Of a stretch of 11,862 bases of DNA, positions 1-6,344 are shown piece by piece (position 1 is the first letter of the stretch; every line of letters begins with the position of its first letter). Source of the DNA: DATDOO01 sp035293245 (GTDB taxonomy: Bacteria; Pseudomonadota; Gammaproteobacteria; Methylococcales; Methylococcaceae); the NCBI GenBank assembly GCA_035293245.1, contig DATDOO010000314.1:1-11862 (forward strand). The letters run 5' to 3'. Below the pieces are notes generated by a model that ran no database searches, was not told the origin of the DNA, and saw only the letters and a program-made list of their open reading frames with translations. The translations under genes were made by a program, and so were the position numbers.

Positions 1-251
1 AGCCGCTCGACGAGGATTTCCACCCGCCCGCCGCTGTCCTTCCGTCCGAACATCCGGGCAGGAATGACGCGCGTGTCGTTGAAGACCAGCAAATCCCCGG
101 CGCGGAGCAATCCGCCCAGGTCGGGAAAACGCAGATCGTGCAACATGCCTTCGCTGTCCATATGCAACAGCCGGCTGGAACCGCGCTGCTCCGGCGGATG
201 CTGGGCGATCAGGTGCTCCGGGAGGTCGAAATGGAGGTCGCTTTTCAGCAT
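1..251 (-). CDS. queA: QueA, S-adenosylmethionine:tRNA ribosyltransferase-isomerase, N-terminal part
   Basis: QueA transfers and isomerises the ribosyl part of S-adenosylmethionine onto 7-aminomethyl-7-deazaguanine in tRNA, giving epoxyqueuosine, the next-to-last step of queuosine synthesis in the cytoplasm. Only the first 83 codons are present; the rest lies beyond position 1. The start MLKSDLHFDLPEHLIAQHP aligns with the usual QueA N-terminus (E. coli MRVTDFSFELPESLIAHYP). The conserved block LLVFNDTRVIPARMFGRK follows at residues 54-71. The ATG at 251 was chosen because it matches the family start; an in-frame stop lies a few codons upstream. No convincing Shine-Dalgarno sequence precedes it. 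It starts 35 bases after the stop of the broken ATPase gene on the same strand, so the two may be co-transcribed. Identification is firm from sequence recall; activity cannot be judged from a fragment. Confidence 0.93.
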   Translation of the reverse strand, partial: MLKSDLHFDLPEHLIAQHPPEQRGSSRLLHMDSEGMLHDLRFPDLGGLLRAGDLLVFNDTRVIPARMFGRKDSGGRVEILVER

Positions 252-286
252 GCAATGTTGGATGCGCTCGGCGCACCGTCGTCAAT

Positions 287-1527
287 TCAGGGGGACCACA
301 AGGTCGAAACCGGCACGGCCCACAGCCTGTCGCCTATGGGCAGGGTATCTGCTCCATCGTACAGCACCAGGCCGGCAAGAAAGCGTCCTTCAGACTGGCT
401 GGCCAGTTTTTTCAGTCCCTTGAGATCGCTCGCGGAAATGCTCGCTGCGCACTTAACTTCCATGGCAATTATTTCACCGTCGCGGTTTTCCACGACGAAA
501 TCCACCTCCACCTGGTCCTTATCGCGGTAATAGTGGATGGCATAGTCACGCTCCGCCCAAGTGGTCTGCTTGAGCAGCTCCCCATACACGAAGGTTTCCA
601 GAGCCCGTCCGAACAGGGAACGGTCGCGGTTAGCCGTGGCTTCGGTCAGATTCAGCAGGGCGCAGAGGAGTCCCGAATCGAGGAAGTGGAACTTGGGCGT
701 CTTGACGATACGGCTCAAGCGGTTGCCGGACCAGCTTTCGATGCGGCGCAGCAAATACATCTGCTCGAAAACCGCCAGATACTTGCCGGCCGTCTTGTGG
801 TCCAGGCCGACTTGGCCGCCCAGTTGGGTGAAATTGCACAACTGCCCGGCCGTATGCGCCAGGCAGCGAAGCAATCGCGGCAAATGATCCAGTTTGTCGA
901 TGGCGGCGATGTCGCGCACGTCGCGCTGGATCAGCGCGTCCAGGTAGTGATTCAGCCAGGCGGTGCGCCGGCGCGGTGTGGAACGGAACAAGGCTTCCGG
1001 GTATCCGCCCGCCAAGACACGGTCAATCAGGGCATCACCCACTTCCGGATTGCGGGTGACCGGCATATTGCCGCTGAACACCGCATCCAGCCATCCGCCG
1101 GAAGTAGAGCGGATTTCGCACGCCGCCAGGGGCAGCAAGGTCAAGGTTTCCATGCGCCCCGCCAAAGAGTCGGCCACGGAAGGCAAAGCCATCAGATTGG
1201 CGGAACCGGTCAGCAGAAAGCGGCCGGGGGCGCGGTTTTCGTCGACGGACTTCTTGATGGCCAGCAACAGCGCCGGCGCCCGCTGGACTTCGTCGATGAC
1301 GGCGCGGTCCAGCGTCCGGATCAAACCGGCGGGGTTCTGTCGGGCGGACAGCAGGGTGAGGTCGTCGTCCAGGGTGAGAAACCGTCGCTCCGCCCCGGCC
1401 AGTTGCCGGGCCAGGTGGTCTTGCCCGCTTGTCTGGGTCCGTTCAGGAGCACGACGGGCGTGTCTGCCAGCGCCTCCAGCAAGCGCGGACGGATGTGGCG
1501 AGGGTAAACGGGGCGGGATTCGTTCAC
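287..1527 (-). pseudogene. AAA_14/DUF4143 family ATP-binding protein, frameshifted just after Walker A
   Basis: Proteins of this family (about 400 residues) join an N-terminal P-loop ATPase to a C-terminal DUF4143 domain with a PD-(D/E)XK-like core. Their role is not established. Two frames are needed to read it. From a GTG at 1527 the first frame gives MNESRPVYPRHIRPRLLEAL and then Walker A GPRQAGKTT (residues 30-38). From about 1413 the second frame continues LARQLAGAERRFLTLDDD, Walker B AVIDE, sensor LLTGSAN, and near the end VEVDF and AMEVK, the acidic and lysine residues of the DUF4143 core. Restoring one C at 1414/1413 gives about 413 residues, normal for the family. A 433-codon open frame from 1588 also covers most of the gene, but its first 80 residues or so lack any P-loop and look like antisense to the true start. 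The gene may be truly inactive, or the base may be a sequencing error. Confidence 0.8.
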
Positions 1528-1685
1528 GGCATGGGATCGGCATCGTCCAAATCGGAATCATGATGCGTCCAAACGGGAATGCAAACAAGTAAAACAGGGA
1601 CTAAATGTCCGTCTATCGGGGATTTTTCGCCAGAGGATGCTGCCGGCGAAAGGAGGCGCAAAGAAAAACAGGCCGGCCGGCACCA

Positions 1686-1713
1686 TAAGAAACAAAGGCG
1701 GTAAAAACCGCCC
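1686..1713 (-). terminator. Intrinsic terminator downstream of htpG
   Basis: A perfect 6-bp stem, GGCGGT at 1697-1702 and ACCGCC at 1707-1712 with an AAAA loop, is followed on the minus strand by the T-rich run TTTGTTTCTT. It lies about 30 bases after the htpG stop and so would end htpG transcription before the ATPase gene. Confidence 0.7.
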
Positions 1714-1743
1714 TTGCGCTTTCGGAGCTTGCCGGGCCGCTGT

Positions 1744-3627
1744 TTACAGCAGCTTGTTCAACCGCCTGACGAACGCCCCCGGATCATCCAGCTGTCCGCC
1801 TTCGGCGAGCACCGACTGGTCGAACAGGACAAAAGTCAGGTCGTCGAAGCGGGCCGGGTCGCTTTCCGCCTTGAGCTTCCGCACCAGGGCGTGGTCCGGG
1901 TTGATTTCCAGGATCGGCTTGGAGCTTGGCGCGTGCTGGCCGGCGGATTTGAGGATGCGCTCCATGGTGCGGCTCATGCCGTAAACCTCGCTGACCAGGC
2001 AGGCGGGGGATTCGGTGAGGCGGTGGCTGACGCGCACGTCCTGAACCTTGCCGTCCAGGGTTTTCTTGATGCGCTCCACCACGTCCTCGTATTCCTTGGC
2101 GGTTTTCTCCTCCTCGGCCTTCTCCTGCTCGTCGCCCAGCTTGCCCAGGTCCAGGTCGCCGCGGGCAACGGATTCCAGGTGCTTGCCCTCGTAATCGGTG
2201 AGGTGGCTGGTCAGCCATTCGTCGATGCGGTCGGAGAGCAGCAGGACTTCGATGCCCTTCTTGCGGAACACTTCCAGGTGCGGGCTGTTCCTGGCTGCGG
2301 CGAAGGTCTCGGCGGTGACGTAGTAGATCTTCTCCTGGCCTTCCTTCATGCGGCTGATGTAATCGTCCAGGGTGACGTCCTGGGTTTCGCTGTCCGTATG
2401 CGTGGAGGAGAAGCGCAAGAGCTTGGCGATGCGCTCGCGGTTCTTGAAGTCCTCGATGGCGCCTTCCTTGAACGCTTGACCGAACTCCTTCCAGAAGGCG
2501 GCGTACTTTTCCGGCTCGTTTTTGTTCAGGTCTTCCAGCAGCCCCAGCACCTTCTTGACCGCGCCGGCGCGGATTTTGTCGAGCTGGGCGTTTTCCTGGA
2601 GGATTTCCCGCGACACGTTGAGCGGCAGGGTGTCGGAGTCGATCACGCCGCGCACGAAGCGCAGGTAACGGGGCATGAGCTTTTCCGAGCCCTCCATGAT
2701 GAACACCTTGCGCACGTACAGCTTGACGCCGTGGCGGGGCTCGCGGTCCCACAGGTCGAACGGCGCGTGGGCGGGGAGGTACAGCAGCAGGGTGAATTCG
2801 TTGCTGCCTTCCACCCGGCTGTGCAGGCGCGCCAGGGGCTCCTGGAAGTCGTGGGAGACGTGCTTGTAAAACTCGCTGTACTGCTCGTCGCTGATCTCGT
2901 CGCGGTTGCGCGTCCACAGGGCGGAACCCTGGTTGACGGTCTCCTCGCCCACTTCCTTTTCCTGCTCCTCGCCGTAGCTTTCCTTGTCCATGACGATGGG
3001 GATGGAAATGTGGTCGGAGAACTTGCGAATGGTGGAACGCAGCTTCCAGCCGTCAAGGAACTCGTCCTCGCCTTCCTTCAGGTGCAGCACCACCTCGGTG
3101 CCGTGTTGGGGCCGCTCCACGTTTTCCAGGGTGTATTCGCCGTCGCCGGCCGATTCCCAGTGCACGCCCTGCTCAGGCGATGTGCCGGCCTTGCGGGTGA
3201 AGAGCGTCACCCTGTCGGCGACGATGAAGGCGGAATAAAAGCCCACGCCGAACTGGCCGATGAGCTGGCTGTCCTTGGCTTGGTCGCCGGTGAGGGACTG
3301 GAAGAACTCCCGCGTGCCGGAGCGGGCGATGGTGCCGATGTTGTCCTGCACTTCTTCCCGGCTCATGCCGATGCCGTTGTCGCGAAGGGTGATGGTGCGG
3401 GCGGCCTTGTCGTAGGCGACGCTGATTTTGAGCTGGCTGTCGCCCTCGTACAGGGCGTCGTCGGACAGCGCGGCGAAGCGCAGCTTGTCGGCGGCGTCGG
3501 AAGCGTTGGAGATCAGCTCGCGCAGGAAAATTTCCTTGTTGCTGTACAGGGAGTGGATCATCAACTGCAGAAGCTGCTTCACTTCCGCCTGGAAGCCGTG
3601 GGTGACTTTGTTGGCTACGGTGGTCAT
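1744..3627 (-). CDS. htpG: HtpG, bacterial Hsp90 molecular chaperone
   Basis: HtpG is the cytoplasmic Hsp90 homologue. It is an ATP-dependent homodimer that remodels client proteins together with DnaK. The 627-residue product matches the family length (E. coli 624). The GHKL ATP-binding domain shows ELISNASDAADKLR at residues 37-50, DNGIGM at 83-88 and GQFGVGFYSAF at 124-134. The middle and C-terminal dimerisation domains follow without a break. The frame is open up to 3765, giving 673 codons, but the start at 3627 (MTTVANKVTHGFQAEVKQLL) was chosen because it matches known HtpG N-termini. The upstream residues are proline-rich and unconserved. A GAGG lies about 14 bases before the ATG, so the ribosome site is weak. 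It appears to be a single-gene unit with a heat-shock-type promoter upstream and a terminator downstream. Confidence 0.97.
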   Translation of the reverse strand: MTTVANKVTHGFQAEVKQLLQLMIHSLYSNKEIFLRELISNASDAADKLRFAALSDDALYEGDSQLKISVAYDKAARTITLRDNGIGMSREEVQDNIGTIARSGTREFFQSLTGDQAKDSQLIGQFGVGFYSAFIVADRVTLFTRKAGTSPEQGVHWESAGDGEYTLENVERPQHGTEVVLHLKEGEDEFLDGWKLRSTIRKFSDHISIPIVMDKESYGEEQEKEVGEETVNQGSALWTRNRDEISDEQYSEFYKHVSHDFQEPLARLHSRVEGSNEFTLLLYLPAHAPFDLWDREPRHGVKLYVRKVFIMEGSEKLMPRYLRFVRGVIDSDTLPLNVSREILQENAQLDKIRAGAVKKVLGLLEDLNKNEPEKYAAFWKEFGQAFKEGAIEDFKNRERIAKLLRFSSTHTDSETQDVTLDDYISRMKEGQEKIYYVTAETFAAARNSPHLEVFRKKGIEVLLLSDRIDEWLTSHLTDYEGKHLESVARGDLDLGKLGDEQEKAEEEKTAKEYEDVVERIKKTLDGKVQDVRVSHRLTESPACLVSEVYGMSRTMERILKSAGQHAPSSKPILEINPDHALVRKLKAESDPARFDDLTFVLFDQSVLAEGGQLDDPGAFVRRLNKLL

Positions 3628-3700
3628 GGCTGGTTGCTTGCCCTCGTCTTGGAATTCGGTTGGGTATGCCGGTCCATTCTTGGCCGGGGTGGAAGTGGGG

Positions 3701-3730
3701 TATATGGGGGAGCGGGTTGGCGTTTTCAAA
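3701..3730 (-). promoter_or_regulatory. Sigma-32 (heat-shock) type promoter of htpG
   Basis: On the minus strand TTTGAAA (3730-3724) is separated by 14 bases from CCCCATATA (3709-3701). The known RpoH consensus is CTTGAAA, 13-17 bases, CCCCATNT, so only one base of the -35 box departs from it. Transcription would start near 3694, leaving a leader of about 67 bases before the htpG ATG. Heat-shock control of htpG is established in E. coli; here it is inferred from the match. Confidence 0.72.
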
Positions 3731-3782
3731 TAGGCGATGGCATGACTTGCCGCGACCGCAGCCACGGAAAACCACTCCGTTT

Positions 3783-3800
3783 GGTAGCAAAAATGCTACC
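3783..3800. promoter_or_regulatory. Perfect inverted repeat, candidate operator of the PIN/RHH module
   Basis: GGTAGCA, AAAA, TGCTACC: two perfect 7-bp arms ending nine bases before the PIN toxin ATG. Ribbon-helix-helix antitoxins usually bind such short palindromes to repress their own operon, and the partner gene here encodes a protein of that fold. Binding would cover the translation start region. The site could also form an RNA hairpin in the leader. Confidence 0.6.
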
Positions 3801-3809
3801 ATAAACAGC

Positions 3810-4238
3810 ATGAGGGCCAAGGTAGTTCTCGATACCAACATTTTCGTCGGAGCCTGTCTCGGCCAGGGCGCGGCCCATCGGGTGGTCAAGACTTGCCTGC
3901 TGGGGCAATGCCAACCGCTGATGGGCGCGGCGCTGTTTGCCGAATACGAAGCCGTACTGGGCCGCGCCGAGCTGTTTGCAACGTCTCGCTTGACCGCTGC
4001 CGAGCGAGAAGAGTTGTTGGATATTTTTCTTGCCGCCTGCGAATGGACGCGCATTTACTTCGCCTGGCGGCCCAATGTGCCTGACGAGGCTGACAATCAC
4101 CTGGTGGAATTGGCGGTAGCCGGCGGCGCGGCCTTCATCGTTACCCGCAACCTGCGGGATTTGGACCGTATGGAACTGAAATTTCCCGGCCTGCGAGTGG
4201 TAAGCCCGGAAGCCTTTCTTGAGGAGATTACGCCATGA
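3810..4238 (+). CDS. PIN-domain toxin, COG1569-like putative toxin-antitoxin component
   Basis: The gene encodes a 142-residue PIN-domain protein. These are Mg2+-dependent RNases, and toxin members cut tRNA or rRNA. The acidic site residues expected for the fold are visible: D8 in VVLDTN, E45 in LFAEYEAVL, D95 in PDEADNH and D117 in TRNLRDL. The wording PDEADNHLVELAVAGGAAFIVTRNLRDL is typical of the family annotated as a putative toxin-antitoxin PIN component. The ATG at 3810 fits the family start; the frame is open further up, but those residues are unlike PIN proteins. No Shine-Dalgarno sequence precedes it, because the palindrome at 3783-3800 takes that space. The stop overlaps the start of the next gene by four bases (ATGA), so the two are translationally coupled, with the toxin first. 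The toxin role is inferred from family and partner. Confidence 0.85.
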   Translation: MRAKVVLDTNIFVGACLGQGAAHRVVKTCLLGQCQPLMGAALFAEYEAVLGRAELFATSRLTAAEREELLDIFLAACEWTRIYFAWRPNVPDEADNHLVELAVAGGAAFIVTRNLRDLDRMELKFPGLRVVSPEAFLEEITP

Positions 4239-4450
4239 GCGCATTGACCCTTCGCCTCCCCGACGACAAACACCGGCGCCTGCGCGCCTTGGCGCGAAGC
4301 CGGGGCACCAGCGTCAATCGCCTGCTGGACGAGGTGACCACCTTGCTGCTGGCCGAGTTCGACGCGGAAACCCGATTCCGGTTACGAGCGGAACGCGGCG
4401 CGAACCGGACGGAACGGGGGCTGGCCCTGCTCGACAAGGCCGCCGGATAA
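4235..4450 (+). CDS. Ribbon-helix-helix antitoxin paired with the PIN toxin
   Basis: A 71-residue protein. MSALTLRLPDDKHRRLRALA followed by RSRGTSVNRLLDE fits a ribbon-helix-helix N-terminus: a short beta strand (LTLRLP), then two helices. The C-terminal part, with ETRFRLRAERGANRTERGLALLD, is probably the toxin-binding tail. Its start overlaps the PIN stop by four bases. Antitoxins of this type neutralise the partner by direct binding and repress the operon through operators such as the palindrome at 3783-3800. The antitoxin lies downstream of the toxin, the reverse of the usual vapBC order. It converges with the VapBC operon, whose stop lies only 34 bases away, and no terminator is visible in that gap. 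Confidence 0.8.
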   Translation: MSALTLRLPDDKHRRLRALARSRGTSVNRLLDEVTTLLLAEFDAETRFRLRAERGANRTERGLALLDKAAG

Positions 4451-4484
4451 GCCAGAAGGTTTGGAAGACGAACGCGAAGGCCGG

Positions 4485-4853
4485 CTATTCCGCCCGGAAA
4501 GCCAGGCTCAGGGATTCGGCTGCTGCCTTGAGCCGTATGTCCCGACTCCACAGCCGTACCGATCCCGCCAGGGAAGCCGCCGCCAATAGGTGGGCATCGA
4601 CATAACCGATGCCACGGCCCATCAGTCCATGGCGCTCGATGAAAAACAGCATCTCGTCATCGCTCGCCACGGGCGCGGCGGGCATCTGCCGGAGCAGGGA
4701 CAGGATCGACGCCCGGTTCTTGAGATTGCCGCACGCCAATTCGCCAACGACAAAAGGATGGACCAGCACCCGACTGTCGCTCAGCAGTTCCGCCAACAAC
4801 GGATCGCCGGCGCGAAAGTGGTCTATCCAGATCGAAGTATCGACCAGGATCAC
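4485..4853 (-). CDS. vapC: VapC-type PIN-domain ribonuclease toxin
   Basis: A 122-residue PIN-domain toxin. VapC enzymes are site-specific RNases, in studied cases cutting initiator tRNA or the rRNA sarcin-ricin loop. The N-terminal MILVDTSIWIDHF carries D5. Further acidic residues are E39 (VVGELACG), D86 (GIGYVDAHLL) and D105 (WSRDIRL), giving the complete four-acid site expected for an active enzyme. The start overlaps the last codons of the antitoxin gene by four bases, the classic coupled vapBC layout. Length and motifs match many chromosomal VapC proteins. Target RNA cannot be predicted from sequence. Confidence 0.9.
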   Translation of the reverse strand: MILVDTSIWIDHFRAGDPLLAELLSDSRVLVHPFVVGELACGNLKNRASILSLLRQMPAAPVASDDEMLFFIERHGLMGRGIGYVDAHLLAAASLAGSVRLWSRDIRLKAAAESLSLAFRAE

Positions 4854-5047
4854 GCCGGTTCCGTCTGCCGGCGGGGGATCGCTTGCAACTGGGGTTCACT
4901 GCCGCCCAACAGAGCCAGGCGCCGCGCGCTTTCCCGTTCCACCAGGGCTTTGAGACCTTCCCGAACCAAGGCGGATTTTTCCGCCAGGCCGGTCATGCGC
5001 TGGGCCTCGGCCAGCAGGCGATCATCAATATTCAGAGTGGTTCGCAT
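4850..5047 (-). CDS. vapB: VapB-type antitoxin
   Basis: A 65-residue antitoxin with the common VapB opening MRTTLNIDDRLLAEAQRMTG and SALVREGLKALVERES. This is a ribbon-helix-helix DNA-binding fold (strand TTLNID, two helices) followed by a short tail with ARRLALLGGS that would bind VapC. A good ribosome site, GGAGA, lies about ten bases before the ATG at 5047. It is the first gene of a two-gene unit with vapC. Upstream at 5079-5098 is a weak inverted repeat (AGCAT and ATGCT, ten bases apart) that might be its operator; it overlaps a possible -10 box TATGCT. Confidence 0.88.
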   Translation of the reverse strand: MRTTLNIDDRLLAEAQRMTGLAEKSALVREGLKALVERESARRLALLGGSEPQLQAIPRRQTEPA

Positions 5048-5118
5048 GAGATCGTCTCCGGGGATGTGTGCGCATCAGAGCATACCTCATTCGATGCTGT
5101 TTTTGATGATGATCAGTT

Positions 5119-5190
5119 CGTAGGGTGTGCCGACGTCGGTAGGCGCATCAGTCGCGAACGATGCGCTTCGCCGACTCAGCGCATCCTACG
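5119..5190. repeat. REP-like palindromic element A
   Basis: An imperfect palindrome. The outer arms start CGTAGGGTGTGCCGAC (from 5119) and end CTCAGCGCATCCTACG (to 5190), matching at 12 of 16 positions. Inside are GTCGG/CCGAC (5135-5139, 5171-5175) and GCGCATC/GATGCGC (5143-5149, 5160-5166). The wording GTAGG..GTGC / GCGCATCCTAC is typical of REP or MITE-like repeats in many proteobacteria. It fills part of the 351-base gap between vapB and the first DUF6429 gene. The rest of that gap shows a partial second copy and a flanking repeat but no gene. Confidence 0.7.
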
Positions 5191-5278
5191 CGTGCTGACC
5201 GTTTTCGAAGGGCATCGGACCCTGTCAGCCGAGGGTTGGCGAGATTCGGAGAGATAGTGCAAGGAACGAAAATGTCGG

Positions 5279-5294
5279 AATGTGAGAACAGACC
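5279..5294 (+). repeat. Left arm of a 16-bp inverted repeat flanking DUF6429 copy 1
   Basis: AATGTGAGAACAGACC matches the reverse complement of 5716-5731 at 15 of 16 positions. The pair encloses the first DUF6429 gene. Sequences of the kind AATGTGAGAACTGACCC recur near REP-associated transposase genes in other genomes (recalled, not checked). Confidence 0.6.
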
Positions 5295-5335
5295 GCGTCG
5301 CAGTGCGCGCGTCATGCAAGATTCGTAAGATATGC

Positions 5336-5361
5336 CGACGACACGAGGCGCATCAGTCGCA
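5336..5361. repeat. Partial copy of the left half of REP element A
   Basis: The 15-mer AGGCGCATCAGTCGC occurs at 5141-5155 inside REP element A and again at 5347-5361. A matching TGCCGACG block lies upstream of both copies. No right arm follows the second copy, so it looks like a remnant lying just ahead of the DUF6429 gene. Confidence 0.55.
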
Positions 5362-5398
5362 GGATGGTGCAATAGGCGAAAAGCGAGGAGATACCACC

Positions 5399-5650
5399 AT
5401 GAACCTGAACACCGACCGCATTGATCAGGCCGTTCTGGCGCTCCTGCATCTGGGGCTCCACGATGAGAACCGAGCCTGGAAATCGTTCGACTGGGACGCC
5501 ATGGAACGGCTGCACGAAAGGGGCTACATCGGCAATCCGGTGGGCAAGGCAAAGTCCGTCGTGTTCACCGAAGAGGGTCTCCGGGAGTCGGAGCGTTTGC
5601 TGGAGGCGCTTTTCGGCGAGCCGAACCAAGATGACGACCGTAGAGTGTAG
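5399..5650 (+). CDS. DUF6429 family protein, copy 1
   Basis: An 83-residue protein of the uncharacterised DUF6429 family. The diagnostic core is FDWDAMERLHERGYI followed by NPVGKAKSVVFTEEGL and SERLLEALF. A helix, turn, basic hairpin and helix layout suggests a small winged-helix-like fold, but that is inference and no function is known. The ATG at 5399 has a strong ribosome site, GAGGAG, eight bases upstream, which decides the start over an earlier in-frame ATG at 5282. The stop codon TAG belongs to the following palindrome GTAGGTTGGGGT. A second copy lies in opposite orientation at 6634-6882; the first 72 residues differ at eight positions. The pair sits among toxin-antitoxin genes, but nothing shows that DUF6429 belongs to a module. 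Confidence 0.87.
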   Translation: MNLNTDRIDQAVLALLHLGLHDENRAWKSFDWDAMERLHERGYIGNPVGKAKSVVFTEEGLRESERLLEALFGEPNQDDDRRV

Positions 5651-5676
5651 GTTGGGGTGAGTCGGCGAACCCCAAC
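5648..5676. repeat. Short palindrome overlapping the DUF6429 copy 1 stop
   Basis: GTTGGGGT (5651-5658) and ACCCCAAC (5669-5676) form a perfect 8-bp stem with a ten-base loop. The TAG stop at 5648-5650 directly adjoins the stem as part of the usual repeat wording TAGGTTGGGGTGAG. No T-run follows, so it is not a good intrinsic terminator, though it could protect the mRNA end. Confidence 0.65.
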
Positions 5677-5687
5677 AATCAGCCCAT

Positions 5688-5721
5688 AGAGAACATAGGG
5701 TCAGAGAGAACATAGGGTCAG
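5688..5721. repeat. Perfect tandem 17-bp repeat
   Basis: AGAGAACATAGGGTCAG occurs twice in immediate succession (5688-5704 and 5705-5721). The second unit runs straight into the right arm of the 16-bp inverted repeat. Confidence 0.85.
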
Positions 5722-5731
5722 TTCTCACATT
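5716..5731 (-). repeat. Right arm of the 16-bp inverted repeat flanking DUF6429 copy 1
   Basis: GGTCAGTTCTCACATT is the reverse complement of AATGTGAGAACTGACC and pairs with 5279-5294 with one mismatch. The enclosed segment is 453 bases including both arms and contains one gene. No target-site duplication could be seen outside the arms. Confidence 0.6.
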
Positions 5732-5840
5732 ACAACAACGCCGGCAATGGACTGAAAACAACGTGTTCATACACGATTTCCGATCCACGCGCCTCCATTC
5801 GCGCAGATGCCGCCATTTGCGCCAACACAGCGACGGATCA

Positions 5841-6074
5841 TCAAGCCGAGTTTCGTGGATGTTCAAGCCTGTCCGCCAACCACAGCTTGATCAGTGATTG
5901 GCGGGTTACTCCCAGCTTGCGGGCCTCCTTGTCCAGCGAGTGCACCATCCACGCGGGGAAATCCACATTGACCCGTTTGGGGGCGAGTCCGGGACGCCGT
6001 GCTTGCGACAGATCAAGCGATTCGGTGACGTCTTCGCCGGCATCGAAGCGCCGGTCAAATTCCGAGGCTTTCAT
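5841..6074 (-). CDS. brnA: BrnA-family antitoxin
   Basis: A 77-residue protein with MKASEFDRRFDAGEDVTESL followed by RRPGLAPKRVNVDFP. This is the usual start of the CopG-like antitoxins found next to BrnT toxins. The ribbon-helix-helix part is VNVDFPAWMVHSLDKEARKL with LGVTRQSLIKLWLADRLE. It binds BrnT and, in studied systems, represses the brnTA promoter. The gene starts inside the 3' end of brnT (20-base overlap) and has its own ribosome site, GAGGAAG, about ten bases before the ATG. The 190-base gap to the DUF6429 gene on the left holds repeats and no other gene. Confidence 0.87.
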   Translation of the reverse strand: MKASEFDRRFDAGEDVTESLDLSQARRPGLAPKRVNVDFPAWMVHSLDKEARKLGVTRQSLIKLWLADRLEHPRNSA

Positions 6075-6324
6075 AAATTTGCACTTCCTCTTTTCGGGAC
6101 CGCCTGACCGAAATAAGGCGGATGTTGTCGTTGCGGTAAGTGACTACGGCCGACCACGCCTTATCGCCAATCTTGCCGACGACAAGCCAGCGTGGCTCGT
6201 CGGTGTCTCTGGCCGGGACTTCCACCCGGTCGGGGTCGTCCCACAGGGCCTGGGCTTCATTGAAATCGATGCCGTGTTTGACTTTGTTGGCGACACTTTT
6301 GTCTTGATCGTACTCGAATCCCAT
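6055..6324 (-). CDS. brnT: BrnT-family ribonuclease toxin
   Basis: An 89-residue BrnT toxin. BrnT has a RelE-like RNase fold and stops growth by cutting RNA; it is held by BrnA. Typical family wording is MGFEYDQDKSVANKVKHGID, FNEAQALWDDPDRVEVPARD and the C-terminal IRLISVRRSRKEEVQIYESL with the conserved RRS. The frame is open to 6477, but the ATG at 6324 matches family starts and is preceded by AAGGGA about five bases away. Order is toxin first, then antitoxin, as is normal for brnTA. An inverted repeat about 20 bases upstream is a candidate operator. Confidence 0.88.
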   Translation of the reverse strand: MGFEYDQDKSVANKVKHGIDFNEAQALWDDPDRVEVPARDTDEPRWLVVGKIGDKAWSAVVTYRNDNIRLISVRRSRKEEVQIYESLGI

Positions 6325-6344
6325 GGTTCCCTTGTGCCCGATTC

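Noticed and set aside
533..1507. A 324-codon plus-strand open frame opposite the ATPase gene
   Set aside because: Q- and G-rich antisense product; the minus strand has recognisable AAA_14/DUF4143 motifs.
1528..1588. Start of the ATPase at 1588 (433-codon frame)
   Set aside because: The N-terminal 80 residues lack the P-loop, which is present in the neighbouring frame from the GTG at 1527.
3628..3765. A 46-residue N-terminal extension of HtpG
   Set aside because: It would include the heat-shock promoter, is proline-rich and unlike HtpG, and the ATG at 3627 matches the family start.
1714..3804. A 696-codon open frame on the plus strand opposite htpG
   Set aside because: It is the antisense of a strongly conserved htpG; the product is low-complexity, rich in V, L, G and A, as expected from GC-rich codon bias.
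5651..5676. Intrinsic terminator after DUF6429 copy 1
   Set aside because: The stem is good, but no T-run follows on either strand.
5312..5866. A 184-codon minus-strand frame running through DUF6429 copy 1 and the repeats
   Set aside because: Antisense to a real gene and partly translated repeat sequence; no family resemblance.
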